Positions 25,033 to 38,860 of a stretch of DNA of 64,000 nucleotides are shown here, piece by piece. The notes beneath the pieces were generated by a model that worked only from the letters and a program-made list of their open reading frames with translations, made no database searches and was not told where the DNA came from. Source of the DNA: Sipunculus nudus (Eukaryota; Annelida; Sipuncula; Golfingiida; Sipunculidae); NCBI GenBank assembly GCA_026874595.1, contig CM049311.1:70416453-70480452 (forward strand). The letters run 5' to 3'. The first letter of the stretch is position 1. Each line of letters begins with the position of its first letter. Both the position numbers and the translations under genes were made by a program.

Positions 25033-25835
25033 AAGTACTGTAAACAGCAACTAGAATATCAGCAGAAGCTGAAAAAAGCCCTTAGCCAAAAGAACAGTGT
25101 TTTAACAGTAATAAGTCTGAAATATTTGTTCTCACGTGGATGTATATCTGTACATGTCTCAGTTATAAATTTAAACTGAAGAGGTATGTTGTACCTTTGC
25201 AAGTATGGTAAGACTGATCTCATGCAGGACTTAGAGATCATCAAGGCATATCGTTGTACAATGTTTCAAAACAATCCACCCAGTGGTTCCTGAGAAATAA
25301 GCTCCTAAGTTTTTTCTATTCTAAGCACTGTGACCTTGAAAAGTCGGTTCATGTCACCCATCTTTGAACTTGACCAAGATTTTGTTGATTTACATCAGCA
25401 CAGAAAAATGAAGTTCCTGTGTTGAATACCTTTGGAGATATCCAGCTCACAGGGTCTAAGTTGAAAAATATGATAAAAATTCATTTAAAATCAGAAATTG
25501 TAGGTGGCACCCCCAAGCTTCTGCAGCAGGTACAGACTATCAGTCCCAATGACCATAGTAAGTTTTGTGAAAATCCACTTATTGGTTCCTGAGAAAAAAA
25601 GCTCCAAGTTTTTTTCTATTCTAAGCTCTGTGACCTTGAAAAATAGGTCAAGGTCACCCATCTTCAAATTTGACCGAGATTTTGTCGATATACATCTTCA
25701 CCAAAGAAATAAAATTCCTACGGTGAATCCTTTTAGAGATATCCCACTCACAAGGTAAAAGTTAACAGACAGACAGACGGACGGACAGCTTTGGTGACGA
25801 CAATAACCCATCAGCCTAAGGGCTGAGGGCTAAAA
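25033..25835 (+). mobile_element. F2 hairpin-ended element, copy b
   Basis: It shares with F2-a the lead 'agtactgt', AACTAGAA, hairpin TCAGC-AGAA-GCTGA, AGCCCTTAGCC, a GGTGGCACCCCC box, a terminal GACGG tract and the 3' hairpin ending GGGCTAAAA. It has about two internal units against about three in F2-a. It lies about 250 bp upstream of TNPO3 exon 24595-24786. Confidence 0.8.
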
Positions 25836-26577
25836 GGTACCTAAATTGACAAAAGTGTGTAACCTTCAGTTATAAGAGGTGATGCTAATAATTAAGCATG
25901 TTAGTTATTACTTTTCATATGGATCAATTTTCAGGCCTCATTAGTCAGTGCTGGTGAGTCAATACAAGTTGACTGACATGGGTTTTCCTGTAGAAAACAT
26001 GGGTGGTTTACTTAGCAGATACACTTGGTAGTATCCCCGAGAAGATAAAGGTAATAATAACTCAACAGTGACAAATTGACATGACTGTGGTTTTATTTCT
26101 ATAGCATCTGTCAATCATAGAACCTTAATGTACTCAGGCACTTGAACAACCTGGGAACCAATATGTCTGTAAAGAAATGTTTCCACACTCCCGTAAGTGC
26201 AGGTGGGTCTCATGGGGAAGCACCTTTATGTAAGCAGAATGTGGTCTGAAATGAAATCATCTAGTGGTGTTTCTTAGACAACAATAATTGTCATTACAAA
26301 AGCATAGTTTAGGTGCTATGATAAGCCATGGTTTTCTCTGTACAATGAGTATATATATAATGCCTTTGTATTATACAATAATAGTCAAGATGATAAAAGG
26401 AGTTAGAATTCTAATTTTCTATTATTTATGAATCTTGAGTAGTATGAATCTTTTGAATATTTATGAATATAATAAAATCCTGAATTTCCTAAATTTGTTT
26501 TTTCCAAAAATTTAAATGGTTAACTGAAAATTTATTCGTTTTTCCTAATATATTTCAAGTATGTAAAAACTTAAAAT
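25836..26577. other. Unassigned AT-rich sequence
   Basis: No gene, RNA or repeat end recognised; presumably TNPO3 intron or 5' flank. Confidence 0.5.
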
Positions 26578-27248
26578 GAATATTGTAATTACGAGTCACA
26601 AGGCCTGCAGTCATGTGTTTAGCCCAGTGGTTACCCTAATTAATTAGTTCTGGGCCGATGTTGTCACAGGGGCTTAACAGGGAAAACTACAGCTAGCCCC
26701 CCAACGCTCGGCCTCCTGTACCCCTACAAGAAACTGAGCAGTTTATCCAAGAGCACTTGTGTGTTAACAACCACATCTCGTTTGTACTCAAGCAAGCATA
26801 GTTTGTCAGCTTTGGAGAGGAGGTCATGCCAAATAACTTAGCAGATTACTTGCATCAGCATTGGTGAAGTATAATTTGTTAAACGCTTGTGCTCGTCGAG
26901 CAGCTTTTAAATGTCCCGGTCTTCAATTACGTTGATTGATAAGAAACACTGTGTTCCTTGGCGATGTCATTTGACCTTTCCTCCACTGAATTTGATGAAA
27001 AAAAGAGCACGCATGTATCCTTAAAGAAGCCAATTATGCTCAGCAAAAATCCAATATTATTTATACGTTCAGGCTGTCAATTTTGAATATCGAAAAAGAA
27101 ACACCGGGTTCCTCGGGATAAAATGGCATTTAGTTAATCATTAACTGTCGCACTAACATGCCGCTAGACCCTTGTCTGCATTTCCAAATATTCATTTTTA
27201 GGATCAAAAACCTTTCCCCGACACTTTGGGAAAAATGTCACTCTACTG
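26578..27248 (+). mobile_element. Tigger/pogo-like remnant, copy A
   Basis: The 3' end reads CACTCTACTG followed by TA (27249-27250). Its reverse complement starts CAGTAGAGTG, as expected for a TA-inserting pogo-type end. The block from about 26940 to 27248 matches the inverse of 40095-40410, and the start ('tgtaattacgagtcacaagg') matches the inverse of about 40846-40873. The middle differs. The 5' inverted repeat was not found, so it is decayed or truncated. Confidence 0.6.
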
Positions 27249-27250
27249 TA

Positions 27251-28669
27251 TGTGTGATTGACACCTGTCATACATGGATTCATCTGAAATTTTATTATTT
27301 ACTCTTGTTAGCCATTGGATACTGTGGACATAAAATACCTGATTAACATGTACCTTGATCTATATGTGACTTGATCTAGGAGAGATACCCTAGTATACCT
27401 TTGTTTTCAGTAAGTATAAACAGTAGGAAACATGAGATATTATGTACAATTTGATTTTAAACAACTGGTCATTGGGCGAAGACATGGCAAAGACATGGAG
27501 AGGACAATTACCTAGCTAATTAAATAACCTAGTTTTACTTAACAAAACAAAAATTAGTGTTTAAAAATATGACAAATTTTGGACTCAGGTACATGAAAGT
27601 TTAACCAACTCTGACCCGAGTACGTGTTACCATGAAGACATTATACAATGAACATTTTGAAATATATCACCTCCCCATATAAAATCCCCAGAAAATGGTA
27701 ATATAACCTCTTTTTCTGGTATAATCCATGTATTGCCAACATGTAAGCTTATATTTCAGTTTTACATTTAAGGTAGTAATTAGTTAAAGGCTGTTTCAAC
27801 TTTAATGTGGAAGTACAGATCAATTTTTATACTAGACAGAAACAAATTATGTTTACAACTATAATTGACAACTGCATGTATACTTATTTACTACATACAT
27901 TTACTGCTTAAAATGTCCAAAATGGCAGGCCAAACTGTATCTGAGTATAAAATTTTTACTCATAATTACTCAGACTTCAGTACATGAGTACTCGATCCTT
28001 TCAGCACCAAAAAAAAATATAACTTAAACAGCTACAGAAGTGAGTTTCTGTGTACCTCCCATAAAGAAACAAGGAAAATTCACAAAGTTAAGGAATTTCT
28101 TTATCAAGCACTCTTTGACTTTTAGTTCCTGTCCAGTAATACTTTTCATATGATTATGTCCTGTATTTATTGTGTGAAATTATCAAAAGCCCAAAAACTT
28201 AAGACTTAATGACACTGCTTGTGAACAGAGCTCTCCCATTTACACCTTGTATAAATGCCACAGAATGTGCTGGACCCCACAGTGATTCTCAAACCCAATT
28301 AAAAGTGTAAAACATTTATGGTGTGTTCTGGTAAGGCCTTGCTCTGTCCTTGTTCAACTTTGTTCATACTTCATCTGTCACACAAATTGGACTTATTTAC
28401 TCAATTAGTTTAATTTGAATCCTATGCACAACATCAACAAACACATGCCTCACACTGAGCCAACAGCTTAATACCATTACCTGGAAATTTTAATAAGCTC
28501 TAGTAGACAACACCTCAGAATCCTTGACCTAGATAATAGCATCACACAATCGTAAATGGTCAGAATTCTTTAATTTCTTGGGACATTTACACAACTGATT
28601 TACATATACAAGTATGGATACAATTAAAGAGTGAATAGTGATTCCTAAGTTACATGTCAGTTGTGTCAT
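27251..28669. other. Unassigned AT-rich sequence
   Basis: No gene, RNA or known repeat seen. Confidence 0.5.
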
Positions 28670-28804
28670 TCAAGAGCCTTCTCAGCTGCGGCACCAAAGT
28701 TGTGGAATGAACTTCCACACTCAATCAGAGTTTTACCATCTTTAGCTTCTTTTAAAAGAAATCTTAAAACTTACCTTTTTTTATTAAATTTTGGAATCCA
28801 GTAG
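28670..28804 (+). pseudogene. LINE ORF2 C-terminal fragment
   Basis: Forty-five codons to a TAG at 28802. The APKLWN and LKTYLF motifs are intact, but no reverse-transcriptase catalytic region is present, so it is a dead fragment of the element above. Confidence 0.85.
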
Positions 28805-28834
28805 TTCTTACAAATCAGGGTTTAGCAGTATCTT

Positions 28835-28837
<3 letters not shown>

Positions 28838-28911
<74 letters not shown>
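28838..28911 (+). repeat. (TA)37 microsatellite
   Basis: A pure TA dinucleotide run within the LINE 3' UTR. Confidence 0.95.
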
Positions 28912-28915
<4 letters not shown>

Positions 28916-29030
28916 ATAATTGTGCTCTTAGAAATGATTAATCAGTTTTTGCTCTTAGTCTTGTAAAGCGCTTTTGATAACTGTTCTGTTGAATTAGCAA
29001 TATATGCATTAAATATATTATTATTATTAT

Positions 29031-30789
29031 GATTTATATGAGCATGTGTGCAGATTTATAAATAGGTATGTTTACACAGATATATGTAAGTGGACTTGCA
29101 AACCTAATTGTACATGTACATCTTTAATATTTCAAAATGTCATTGATGATGAAAAGTCAAAAGACAAAAAAATGAAATGAAAAAAAAAGAGAAAAAAAAT
29201 GTGCATTATTGTTGGTAATTTTCCCCTATGATTCAAAAGAGTAAATACTGAGACATGCCATGTCTAACAGCACTGAAAGTCTTATTACCAATGAAACAAA
29301 TATATATATATATATATATATAGGCGTTTCGTTTACAATATCTCATCAGTTACATGTATTATGTCATTCAGACTAAACCAGACCTAGCGTTAATTATGTG
29401 TGTCCACTGTTGGTCTTCCATAGGTGATATGACTGACATGTAGTTGTCTTGCAGGTTGCAGAAATGGGTGACAGTAACCACAGGGATGGGACCAACCCTT
29501 AGTTTGTACATTCATATGTATTATTTTTTGTGTGTCAATTCCTTACTCACAGCATAATGTTAATGGTTGTGGTAGCATCTGATGGTCATTACAGTGTAGT
29601 TTTTGGTGTGGCTGGTGTCACAATTAACTTAAAGTAGGCCCTATGGGTCCAATAATACATCTACTGATTCATATTTTCCCCAACTAGTGCAACATGTATA
29701 GGACATGATCTTGGTGGTATGCTGGGCATTTAGTCACGTATGACTGGCCAGTAGGGGCCAAGCAGATATAAAAGTACTTCCATATTACCTGAAAACTAAC
29801 ACATCCTTTAGGATATCTGCAATCATCATATTTTTAAAGAAACAAATGCTCTAATTGGGTAGAAAATCAACAAAATTAGTTTAATTATGGAAAACTGGAA
29901 TATCAAGAATCTTGTCTGCAAATGACCCTAGTATTGGAGAAACCAACACCCTGAATTTTATAGAAATTAATTGCCAGGGGTTTGTTATTAAGTCCTAAGT
30001 TACGCTCCTTGTGTGGTCATAGCTAGGCTTTGCATTTCTTGTAACTATTACTAGTTTAATATATGATTTTCATGGCTACTCATTAGTAAAGCTTCTCTTG
30101 AGTCTGTACAATAGGCATAATTCTTCATCTTAGAAACTGAGCTCCCAGAAGATCAATTTGATTTACACAAAATGTAACTTTTCTTGCAATCTTCTGTCAC
30201 AGTTAAAACTAAAAAAGCATTTAACTGCTGGCCAATTCCAAATAAGGAACTCAAAAGTTAATTAACTACAGTGAACTGCACCTGGTCCTCAATGTTGTCT
30301 TACCTGCAGTGAGTGGTAAAAGTACATTGCTGGCATGGGGTTGTTGTTAATTTTAACCATGTACAAATAAAATTCACACTGGGTGTATGACATCTGGGAT
30401 GTGTGTTGGATGTTTCTGGTTCCTGTAACACCAAGCTGTGAACTAACAGATGCCATCATTTGATCTTTGAGTTTTTTCATCCTTTATTTTCTGAGTTACC
30501 TCCTTTTCATTCTGTTGTCTTCCCAATTCTTAATCTGGATATACATGTATATACATGTGCAGTGTTACATTTCTGTTTGGGACTACGTGACAGGGTGGTA
30601 GCACTCTTCCTATCATGTTATTTTGTTTCCTGGTGTCACCTGGGCCTGGGGTCTACCAAACCTGTAGGTTCTGGATATGTACATCTTACCCATGGTAGCT
30701 AGGGTCATAACACTGAGGAACCCCCTAAAGACACACTTGTTTGTGAGTTATTATTTTCAGCATGTGGAGTGCTCACCTTGGGTAGGAGC
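29031..30789. other. Unassigned sequence
   Basis: Apart from the TA run at 29299, nothing recognisable; no believable exon on either strand. Confidence 0.45.
29299..29322 (+). repeat. (TA)12 microsatellite
   Basis: A pure TA run. Confidence 0.9.
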
Positions 30790-30880
30790 TGACCTGTTAG
30801 TCTGGGCTGCAATTTGAATTCACAACCACGATACCAGCTTTAAGTCCTGTGCACCACCATCAGACCACAGAAGCTGGTAA
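30790..30880 (-). repeat. Possible tRNA-derived SINE head
   Basis: On the minus strand, GTGGTCTGATGGTGGTGCAC resembles a pol III A box, and TGAATTCAAATTG about 45 bases on resembles a degenerate B box. No tail or second copy was seen, so this is tentative. Confidence 0.3.
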
Positions 30881-33800
30881 TTGAAGAACTGCGTCCAGTC
30901 AAATATATGTTTTGCATTTGGTTTCAGGTTGAGCAGTCTTGGCATAATTTACGCATCAAATGAGTCAATCGGTGTTGAAAACCCAAGATATATTTAGGTA
31001 TATACTTAGTGAACATTGCCATGTTGAAGCTGTGTTTTCTGGTTCACTGCGGCTAAAAATCTGAGCAGAGAAATAAGAGAGACTGTGTTCTTTTGTGCAG
31101 AGAAGTGTGATGTGCCAGGTATTTTTGCCCACAGGTTTATGCTGCAGTAGATATATGAAAAAATATGCAGAAATGTAGTGCAGAAAACTGGACATGGAAC
31201 CAGAACAGAACTTCAGATCAGTTTTCATTCAAACAGAGACATGTCCCTTTCATGGAAAAACACATTCTAGAATTGTACATCACAGACTTTTAAAATGAAT
31301 ATAGACAAACTTGACATTTCTCTACCTCAAATTGCAATTTCATGTATAAGATTGTGTTATGCCCCTTGCTCTTATCTTAATTCTCCTATTAATGTCATGC
31401 ACCTGCCATCAGTGTTTTCTTTCACCCACCATCTTGTTTTTTTTTTACCCGCCATCAGTTTTTTTTCCCCCACTAGTGTTTTCTTTTGGTTCTTTCACAA
31501 ACAGAAAATAGATGGTTTTGCACTTTGGGGAACCTAAGCAAGCCCTGATTGTTGTCCTGAGTCTTCCCTATATATAATCATAAATAATTAATCTAATTGT
31601 GCAAGTCTTAGTTATTGGGTTATCAGACTTCAGTTTACTGGTTTGTTGGTATCACTAAAGGTTTTTAAGAACATGCATCAGCAATGCCATATATGACAAT
31701 ATGATTGCTGGCCCTTAAAGAGTTGCCATTGAGTCAAAGTGACACAAGCCTTGGAGGTTGTAGCTGCAACAACGCTCAAACCAGCATTGGGTTCAGGTCT
31801 ACATAATCCTGTGAGGACTTTGGATGATATCAGATTGTCTGGGATTTGGCTTATCACCGGTCTTACTGAGACAATAATCTCATCCCTTCAACGGTGCATT
31901 TAGGAAGCTACTATAAACACAATGTGTGTGATTTAATGATGGTAATTTGCCAGCCTGTTCAGTAGGAAGCTTATTGTTACCATCTTTTCCCCCCGAGGGC
32001 TTCTGGATTTTAGACAGCAGTCTGTTATTAGTACTGTTAGGTCTTGGCATTATTATACCTAATGATAGGAGTACTGAAAAGCAATCCTAGAAATTCAATG
32101 AATGTAAATTCTGATAAGGTATACAATGTTCAATTATTTAACAACTAAAAAATAGCATTAAAATACCACTGCCATTTTTATGGATCACACACACACATGC
32201 ATGACTTAAACAGCATGCCATAGCCCTAACTGCACTTCTGAAAAGGTAAAGCCACTGTCACCACCTTTTTGAAACCAGCTAGTAAAATACTTTACATTTA
32301 AGGAAAGCATGATTGTTTTCAAGGAGAGTGGATATTAGAGTATATCTTTTATCATAAAAGAAAACTGACCCTTGACCTATAATTATTTAATTAATCAAGT
32401 TAAATATTTTGGGTTGGCAGTGTGCATTTTTAAACTGCTCATTCGAAATAAAATTTGAGCAAATCTTGGGATAAATGTATGTGGTTAGTTTATACATAGT
32501 AACATACATTCTCTTAATGTCAAAGGCCTTTTAATTTAAAATGAATCATTAATCATATGATGAAATAGCCTAGCTTAGGGTTACAAAGGAAATCTGCGAG
32601 AAATACAGCCATGATATACATCAAAACATTGTTATAGAGCACTGAGAGTTGAGTCAGCTAAGTGTTCTGTTAAAGGCCAGCTGGTAGATAAATGGATGGA
32701 ATACAACATTTTCTAACACAGAATGTTAAATAAAATATGTTATATAAATAGTCACTGTCAGAAAATTACTGTTGCAGACTAATACAACCACTGTTCTTCC
32801 ATTTTTAAATTATTTTTGTTTTTAATAAACTTTTGAAAATTCACTGTTATCTACCTTTTTATTGTTACCATAGCACAAAGACTATTGGTGCCTGTTGACA
32901 AGTTACGATGCTTGGGCACTACCTTGTAATTCTTCTGATCAGATCAGCAGACTTGAGAACCTAAAATGCTTCCACCTGACTAGTAATACAATAAAAATGT
33001 CTGTCTGAACATGTGCTGCTGATAATAAAGGCAGTTCCCAGCCACACATTGAGAGTCGTCTGGTCTTGGAGATGCAGCAAGGGCCAACAATTTCAGCTGA
33101 AGCTCAATCTGAACAAACTTTCGTAAATCTCAGGGGTAAAGAAACGAGACAGGATGCCCTTGGAGTCACTTTCAAAAGTGGCCTCTGATGTTTTATTATA
33201 AATGATATCATCTGTCTTCCCGCCGCTTGCTTAAAAAATTTTTTGGAGATGCAGCGGAAAAGAAGTTTCCAGTTGATATACTGAACCTGTGTCATTCGCT
33301 CTGTTTTCAATGAGTTCCTTTTTCTCAATTTGCACAATAGCCACACACTAAAGCTAACTAAAATCAAACTCCTTTAATCAGTCACTGTCAAATGAAGTAT
33401 TTATAAAGTACAGAATTACTGAAACAGAGAAATATAATTAATGGATAGGCCAGACTAAAAAATAAACTGTTCTATAGATTCTGCAGAACCAAAAATACAG
33501 TTCAAGCAGACTTTTTTTTTAATTTATCAATCAAAACAAAATATGCACAATTTTGTAAACCTGCAGAAAGGACACAAATACATGTATGTGCAACAATTAT
33601 TAAAATGGTAAAAAATACCTTGTGTTAATCCCATTTTCAATTACACCTTTCAGAATGAAAATTTTACATTATTAATACAAATAATGGTGTATACAAAGGA
33701 ATCTAGGATGGAGCAGCAATTAACAACATTAGTACTGATCAATGGCTTGGTGTTCACTCACCCCCTCAACCCGAAAATTTTAATCTTTGAAAACAAGTGG

Positions 33801-35529
33801 ATTTTTTTTTGTTTGTGTGGCCTAAAGCCATTAATTTCAAGACATACCACAAATACTGTTGGTTAAGCTGACAATATTTACCTGTACATTTTTGTAGGTT
33901 GGTGTTCAGTTTTCAAGCACATTTTTTTACTATCTTGACAGAGGAGAGCTTGGTGAAGTCTCCTGACATAACAAATGTTTCTTCTCTAATTTGCTCATCA
34001 TGATGCAAGCCCCAGCATGCCCTATAAATTATTGTCTAATATACTAATCTTGTTGCCAGGCTATGAATAATGTATCATTGTTCTTTAGTCTTCCATTGCT
34101 TCAAGCATTAAACAAGAAGTAATTTTCATTTTTTTTAAATCTCCTAGCACTCACATCAGAGAACACACTAAAGGGGACTGGTGATAATTACATAAGGTTC
34201 CGTTTTCAACATATGTGATATGACAGCTTATGACTGATGAAGACAGTTGCGTTTCAAGGTCCGTTAATTCATGCCTTAAGGAAATGTTCTTTGTGGTTCC
34301 CTATCAATATTTTGCACCTTGGATTGCTTCAGTTTACTTTTTGTTTTACAAACTTGAACACCATGCATGGCTTAATGGTATCAGATATTATTTCTTGTAA
34401 TTTCATTTGAGATAAGAAACATATGACCAGTGAAATGGTTGATTGGTTACCTAGAATACTGTATGGTTAATTTATTTTCAATTAAGAGCCTATGCATACC
34501 TAACTATATTACAACACAAATAACAAATTCTTTATGTATATACAGATAACTACCAAATACATTTGGTTTATGATATAAGGGTCTTATAATGGTGAAAGCA
34601 TACAGGGCTCTGATGGTAAATGTAAAGTCTCAAATTACATGGCAAAACATGCACAATATCATCAACAGAGTACAGCACCAAACGAATTTGGGTACCTACA
34701 TCTCCTTTTTTTTATACTCCTCTGTTTGGTGTGAGGAAATCTTTATAAATGGACATATCAAATACAGCAGACAACATTCTTGGAGGCAAGAGGTCACAAC
34801 TATCACTGAAAGCAAACAATAAAGAGGTACTCAGTGTAAGTGCAGACATCTTTTTTTATGACTTTACTCATTTACTCAACCACAGATGAACTGATACATG
34901 TTACTGTTGATAATTCAGCTGCTCCAGGGTCTATGGCATTTATAAATTTATCATTTTTTTTAACAAGATGTAAGCATCAAAACAACAATGAAGGGGATAC
35001 AGCTGCCCCAGCCAATCATTCCTTGACCTTTTCATTGTCTATACTAAGTCACAAAGATGTTGGTATATATCTCTAAATGTGTCTAATTTATATATTAGTG
35101 ATATGTATATTCCCTTATTTGTGGTAAAATGAGGAAATTAAAAAAAAAAAAACAGTAGTGGTATCTCAGGTGCATTAGCATCTGCTCCTCAAGTGTATTA
35201 GATATATTTGATAACATTACACATCAAAAGATAAATGATGCAAATTAGAAAACCAATATTGCTCTCATATAGTCTGCATTATGTATCCAACAATGCAGTT
35301 CAATAAAAGCTGCAACTGTGCTGGATCCCATAATGTTTTTCATGAAGGGCAGCAGGTCTCAAAGTCATATGAATATGCATATTTGGCATTAGCCTTAAAG
35401 TAAAAACTTTGGCTGGCTAGACCCTGAGGCTGTCAAATTGACTACATGTGAATTAAAGCAGATTATTAAGAAACAGGAGATTATCAAGTTAGTTTTCTTG
35501 TCCTAGTTTACTTTGAAAAAATAAAACTA
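30881..35529. other. Long stretch without recognised features
   Basis: About 4.6 kb of AT-rich DNA. Open frames at 30965-31228, 33104-33367 and 34589-35076 lack recognisable motifs and splice context. Confidence 0.45.
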
Positions 35530-36133
35530 TCTGATCATCTGTCGTCTCTCTGATCATCTGTTGTCTCTCTGATCATGTTATCTCTCTGTCATCTCTTTGA
35601 TCATCTGTCATCTCTCTGAACATCTGTCGTCTCTCTGATCATCTGTTGTCTCTCTGATCATGTTATCTCTCTGTCATCTCTTTGATCATCTGTCATCTCT
35701 CTGAACATCTATCGTCTCTCTGATCATCAATCATCTCTCTGATCATCTGTCGTCTCTCTAATCATCAGTCATCTCTCTGATCATGTCATCTCTCTGATCA
35801 TGTTGTCTCTGTCATCTGTCATCTCTCTGTTCATCTATCATCTCTCTGATCATGTCGTCTCTCTGTAATCTGTCATCTCTCTGATCATCTGTCATCTCTC
35901 TGATCATCTGTCGTCTCTCTGATCATCTGTCCATCTCTCTGATCATCTGTTGGTCTCTCTGATCCTCTTTCATCTCTCTGATCATCTGTCGTCTCTCTGT
36001 CATCTGTCACCTCTCTGATCATCTGTTGTCTCTCTGATCATCTGTCATCTCTCTGATCATGTCGTCTCTCAGTTATCTGTTGTCTCTTTGATCATGTCAC
36101 CTCTCTGATGATCTGTCATCTCTCTGATCACAC
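35530..36133 (+). repeat. Minisatellite, about 19-bp unit, about 31 copies
   Basis: Tandem 'tctctctgatcatctgtcg' units with shortened variants of 12-16 nt (such as 'tctctctgatcatg'). Nearly every unit carries the palindrome TGATCA. A higher-order duplication of about 109 bp is visible between 35545 and 35760. Confidence 0.93.
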
Positions 36134-36439
36134 AGTAGGTGGACAAAAATGTGCACGGCCAATTTAGTTTTTTGATGATGTAAAAAAATCAGATGTATAT
36201 CCCCAACAAACTTGTACTGGTATGCCTGGAACAACTAATACACCCCAATCAGTAACTAGAGTTTCGGTACACTTCAACTGACTCCTCTATGGGTATACCT
36301 GACAATATTCTCAGATGCTGTTAAATACAGAGCTTATTATCAATTAGTCAAAACTCTATATTTGTAAGTGTTATTGGTTGACTGAATGGAATACTTACAG
36401 TCTGAACAGATTTGGACAAAACCATTCAAAATGTGCCGA

Positions 36440-36456
36440 GGGGGGGGGGGGGGGGG
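36440..36456 (+). repeat. Poly-G run of about 17
   Basis: A homopolymer of G outside any recognised F1 element. Confidence 0.85.
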
Positions 36457-36490
36457 ATTTACTAATACATTGCTAATTACTATGAAATTG

Positions 36491-36730
36491 TTATTTTACA
36501 TGGATTGTACAAATAGTTATCATAACTAATTACATCACACTCCATGGCTCAGGTGCTGGTGTTCAGGCAGTAATCTGCAAGTGTGAATGAAACCAGAGAA
36601 CCTGGGGAAAAGCACTGGCCTTGGACAGGCAACTCAACCAACTCTCATTGCCACACCAGGGAATAAACCAGCGGAGAGAGCTCAGCATTTTACAAGTTGA
36701 ACCTCCAGGTGTAACAGCTAGTGGACAAAT
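36491..36730 (-). repeat. SINE-like dispersed repeat, copy 1
   Basis: It shares 'acatggattgtacaaatagt' and 'ctccatggctcag' with 56481-56700. On the minus strand it carries CCAGGTTCTCTGGTTTC, which resembles the conserved core of several animal SINEs. The B-box region (GCTGGTTTATTCCC) is decayed. Confidence 0.5.
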
Positions 36731-37628
36731 GTATATTTAAGTGGTACAGAGTCTGTATTTTGTATTATCCCATAATGCTTTTTAGCTGTTGTGATGTTCT
36801 GGTATTCCAAGAAGTAGATCAATAGTGGGCACCACATACTTCCGTTTATTCCAATATGTGAGCTCCATTAATTTAAGCTTCTAGCTGCTGACTGAAGTCC
36901 TCTGTCATTCTTCAAACCTTCTGGATCTGGATACTAAGCATAGCTTGATGAACATATGTGTCCATTTAATTCTTATTCATTGATCTGATTCCTATGAGTG
37001 AGTGTAGAAACTGTTTTTAGTGATTGGTTTTTTTTATAGCTAACAGCAAGACTGAAATGAGGTTAATAAATGTCTCCCCCTAATGGGATCTGCAAATCTA
37101 GATAAACTACAGGTTAAATATTACGCGCTATTTATATTAATACTTCTGTGAAAAGAACTTTGGAGTCAGGGATGGGGCAAATACCTTACAGTAACATGCC
37201 TGACATTTAACATATGATGCCTATAATACGTCACACTACAGAGGGCTTAAAATAAATCAACCACACGTCACCAGTGGGCTAATGGGTGATGTTGATAAAA
37301 TTATTGGAAATAAAGCTGAAATATCTCCTACTAATAATCTGTTCTTTGACGTTAACAATAATACAATGATAAGGTCAAATTGACAGTGCTGCCATTAAAT
37401 TGACCTTTTTTTTGTTTTTAATGAACAAAATTAAAAAAAAACAAATTTTTCATTTGTTTATTTTTATCAGAGTAAAAACTACTGATCACTCTTGTTATTC
37501 ATCTTCTGTATGAAGATACATTACATAATATGTATTGTGAGCATCCTGTAGTCAAACTTTCTGAACTTCCTGAAATTTTTTCCATCTAAAGCATTGGCTA
37601 ATGTGTGTTTGCTCTTGACAATCATTCC

Positions 37629-38860
37629 TTTTAGCTCAGCTGACTGTAAGTCATCTGAGCTATAGCGATCACTCTTTGTCCGTCGTCCGTCTGTCTAGCT
37701 GTCCGTCCGTCCGTCTGTCTATAACCAGGCACAAATCGTAACCGCTGAACCTAGAATCTTGTAATTTGACATTCTGAGAGGTCCATAAAAAATCTCTTTA
37801 TAAACCAGAAATTAGGTCTCTGTTACCCATTTCCTTCAAGCTATGGGGCCCCATAGTACCCCCCCAGAATAGTAAAAAATTTCATAAAAAAACTTAAATA
37901 TCTCATTAACTTCATCACTGATGGTCATGATTTTTGGCATACATATTGATCATGAGATGTTCCATCAGTTCCTGCAGACTGGTGGCGCCACCTGCATTTA
38001 TCAATTTTTTATGAATTTTTTTCTCTATTTTTGAGACCTTTAAAAATGTGAACATCTGTTAACAAGGCATAAATCGTGAAGACTGGACCTAGAATCTTAA
38101 TTCTTGACACAGTGAGAGACTTATGAAAAGTGTCTAAGGAAACCTGAAATTGGGTCTCTGTTTCCCATATCCTTCAAGCTATAGGACTCGAAGTATCCCT
38201 CAGAATAATGGACAATTTTATACAAAAGCTGAAGTATCTGAACAACTAATGCAAAGATCACCATGATTCTTTGCATGGATATTGATTAGAGAGTGTTTCA
38301 TCAGTTTCTGCAGACTGGATGGTGCCACCAATAATTTTATTCAATTTTTCAAATTTTTTCTCTATTTTTGAGAGTTTTAAGGATGCTGTCATCTGGTAAC
38401 GTGGCACAAATTGTAACAACAGGACCTAGAATCTTCATTCTTGTCATGCAAGGAGGCCCATGAAAAGTGTCTGTGGAAACCTGAAATTAGGTCTCTGTTA
38501 CCCATATCCTTCAAACTATAGGACTCAAAATATCCCTCAGAATAATGGAAATTTTGATACAAAAGCTATAGTATCTGAACAACTAATGCAGAGATCACCA
38601 TGATTCTTTGCATGGATATTGACCATTAAGTGTTTTTATTAGTTTCTGCAGACTGGTGGAGCCACCTGTATTTTTTTTTAATTCATACATTTTTTCTCTA
38701 TTTTTGAGATATATAAATACAGACACAATCTTGCCCTGTTATTTAATCTGTTTGATGCTTCAGTTGAATGGGTATATACTACCATTCAAATCATAAAATT
38801 TCCTTTTGCTAATCTCTTCCCAGTCAGCTGAGCGTCATGACCCATGGGTCACTTGTTTTT
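37629..38860 (-). mobile_element. F1 element, inverted, 1.2 kb
   Basis: Read on the minus strand it starts AAAAACAAGTGACCCATGGG with GCTCAGCTGAC, holds three GGTGGxGCCACC boxes (about 38656, 38330 and 37981), then an ACGG-type tract (about 37695-37715), the F1 hairpin and AAAA. It lacks the F4 insertion carried by the related copy at 45.7 kb, so it is a within-window empty-site reference. No coding capacity. Confidence 0.85.

Larger units (their letters stand above)
28670..29030 (+). mobile_element. 5'-truncated non-LTR retrotransposon tail
   Basis: The frame 28670-28804 reads SRAFSAAAPKLWNELPHSIR, then VLPSLASFKRNLKTYLFLL, then NFGIQ and stop. This is the standard C-terminal tail of LINE reverse-transcriptase ORF2 proteins (APKLWNxLP...SFKxxLKTYLF). 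A short 3' UTR follows, holding (TA)37, 'tgtaaagcgctttt' and a final (ATT)n at 29016-29030, which is the typical tail of such elements. Only the last 130 coding bases survive. Upstream truncation is usual for LINE copies. Clade cannot be set from this tail. Confidence 0.88.

Noticed and set aside
33104-33367. 87-residue minus-strand frame, with a second frame ending ESLFRLSFS-stop
   Set aside because: The peptide looks protein-like in places, but there is no match to TNPO3 or any family I know and no good acceptor.
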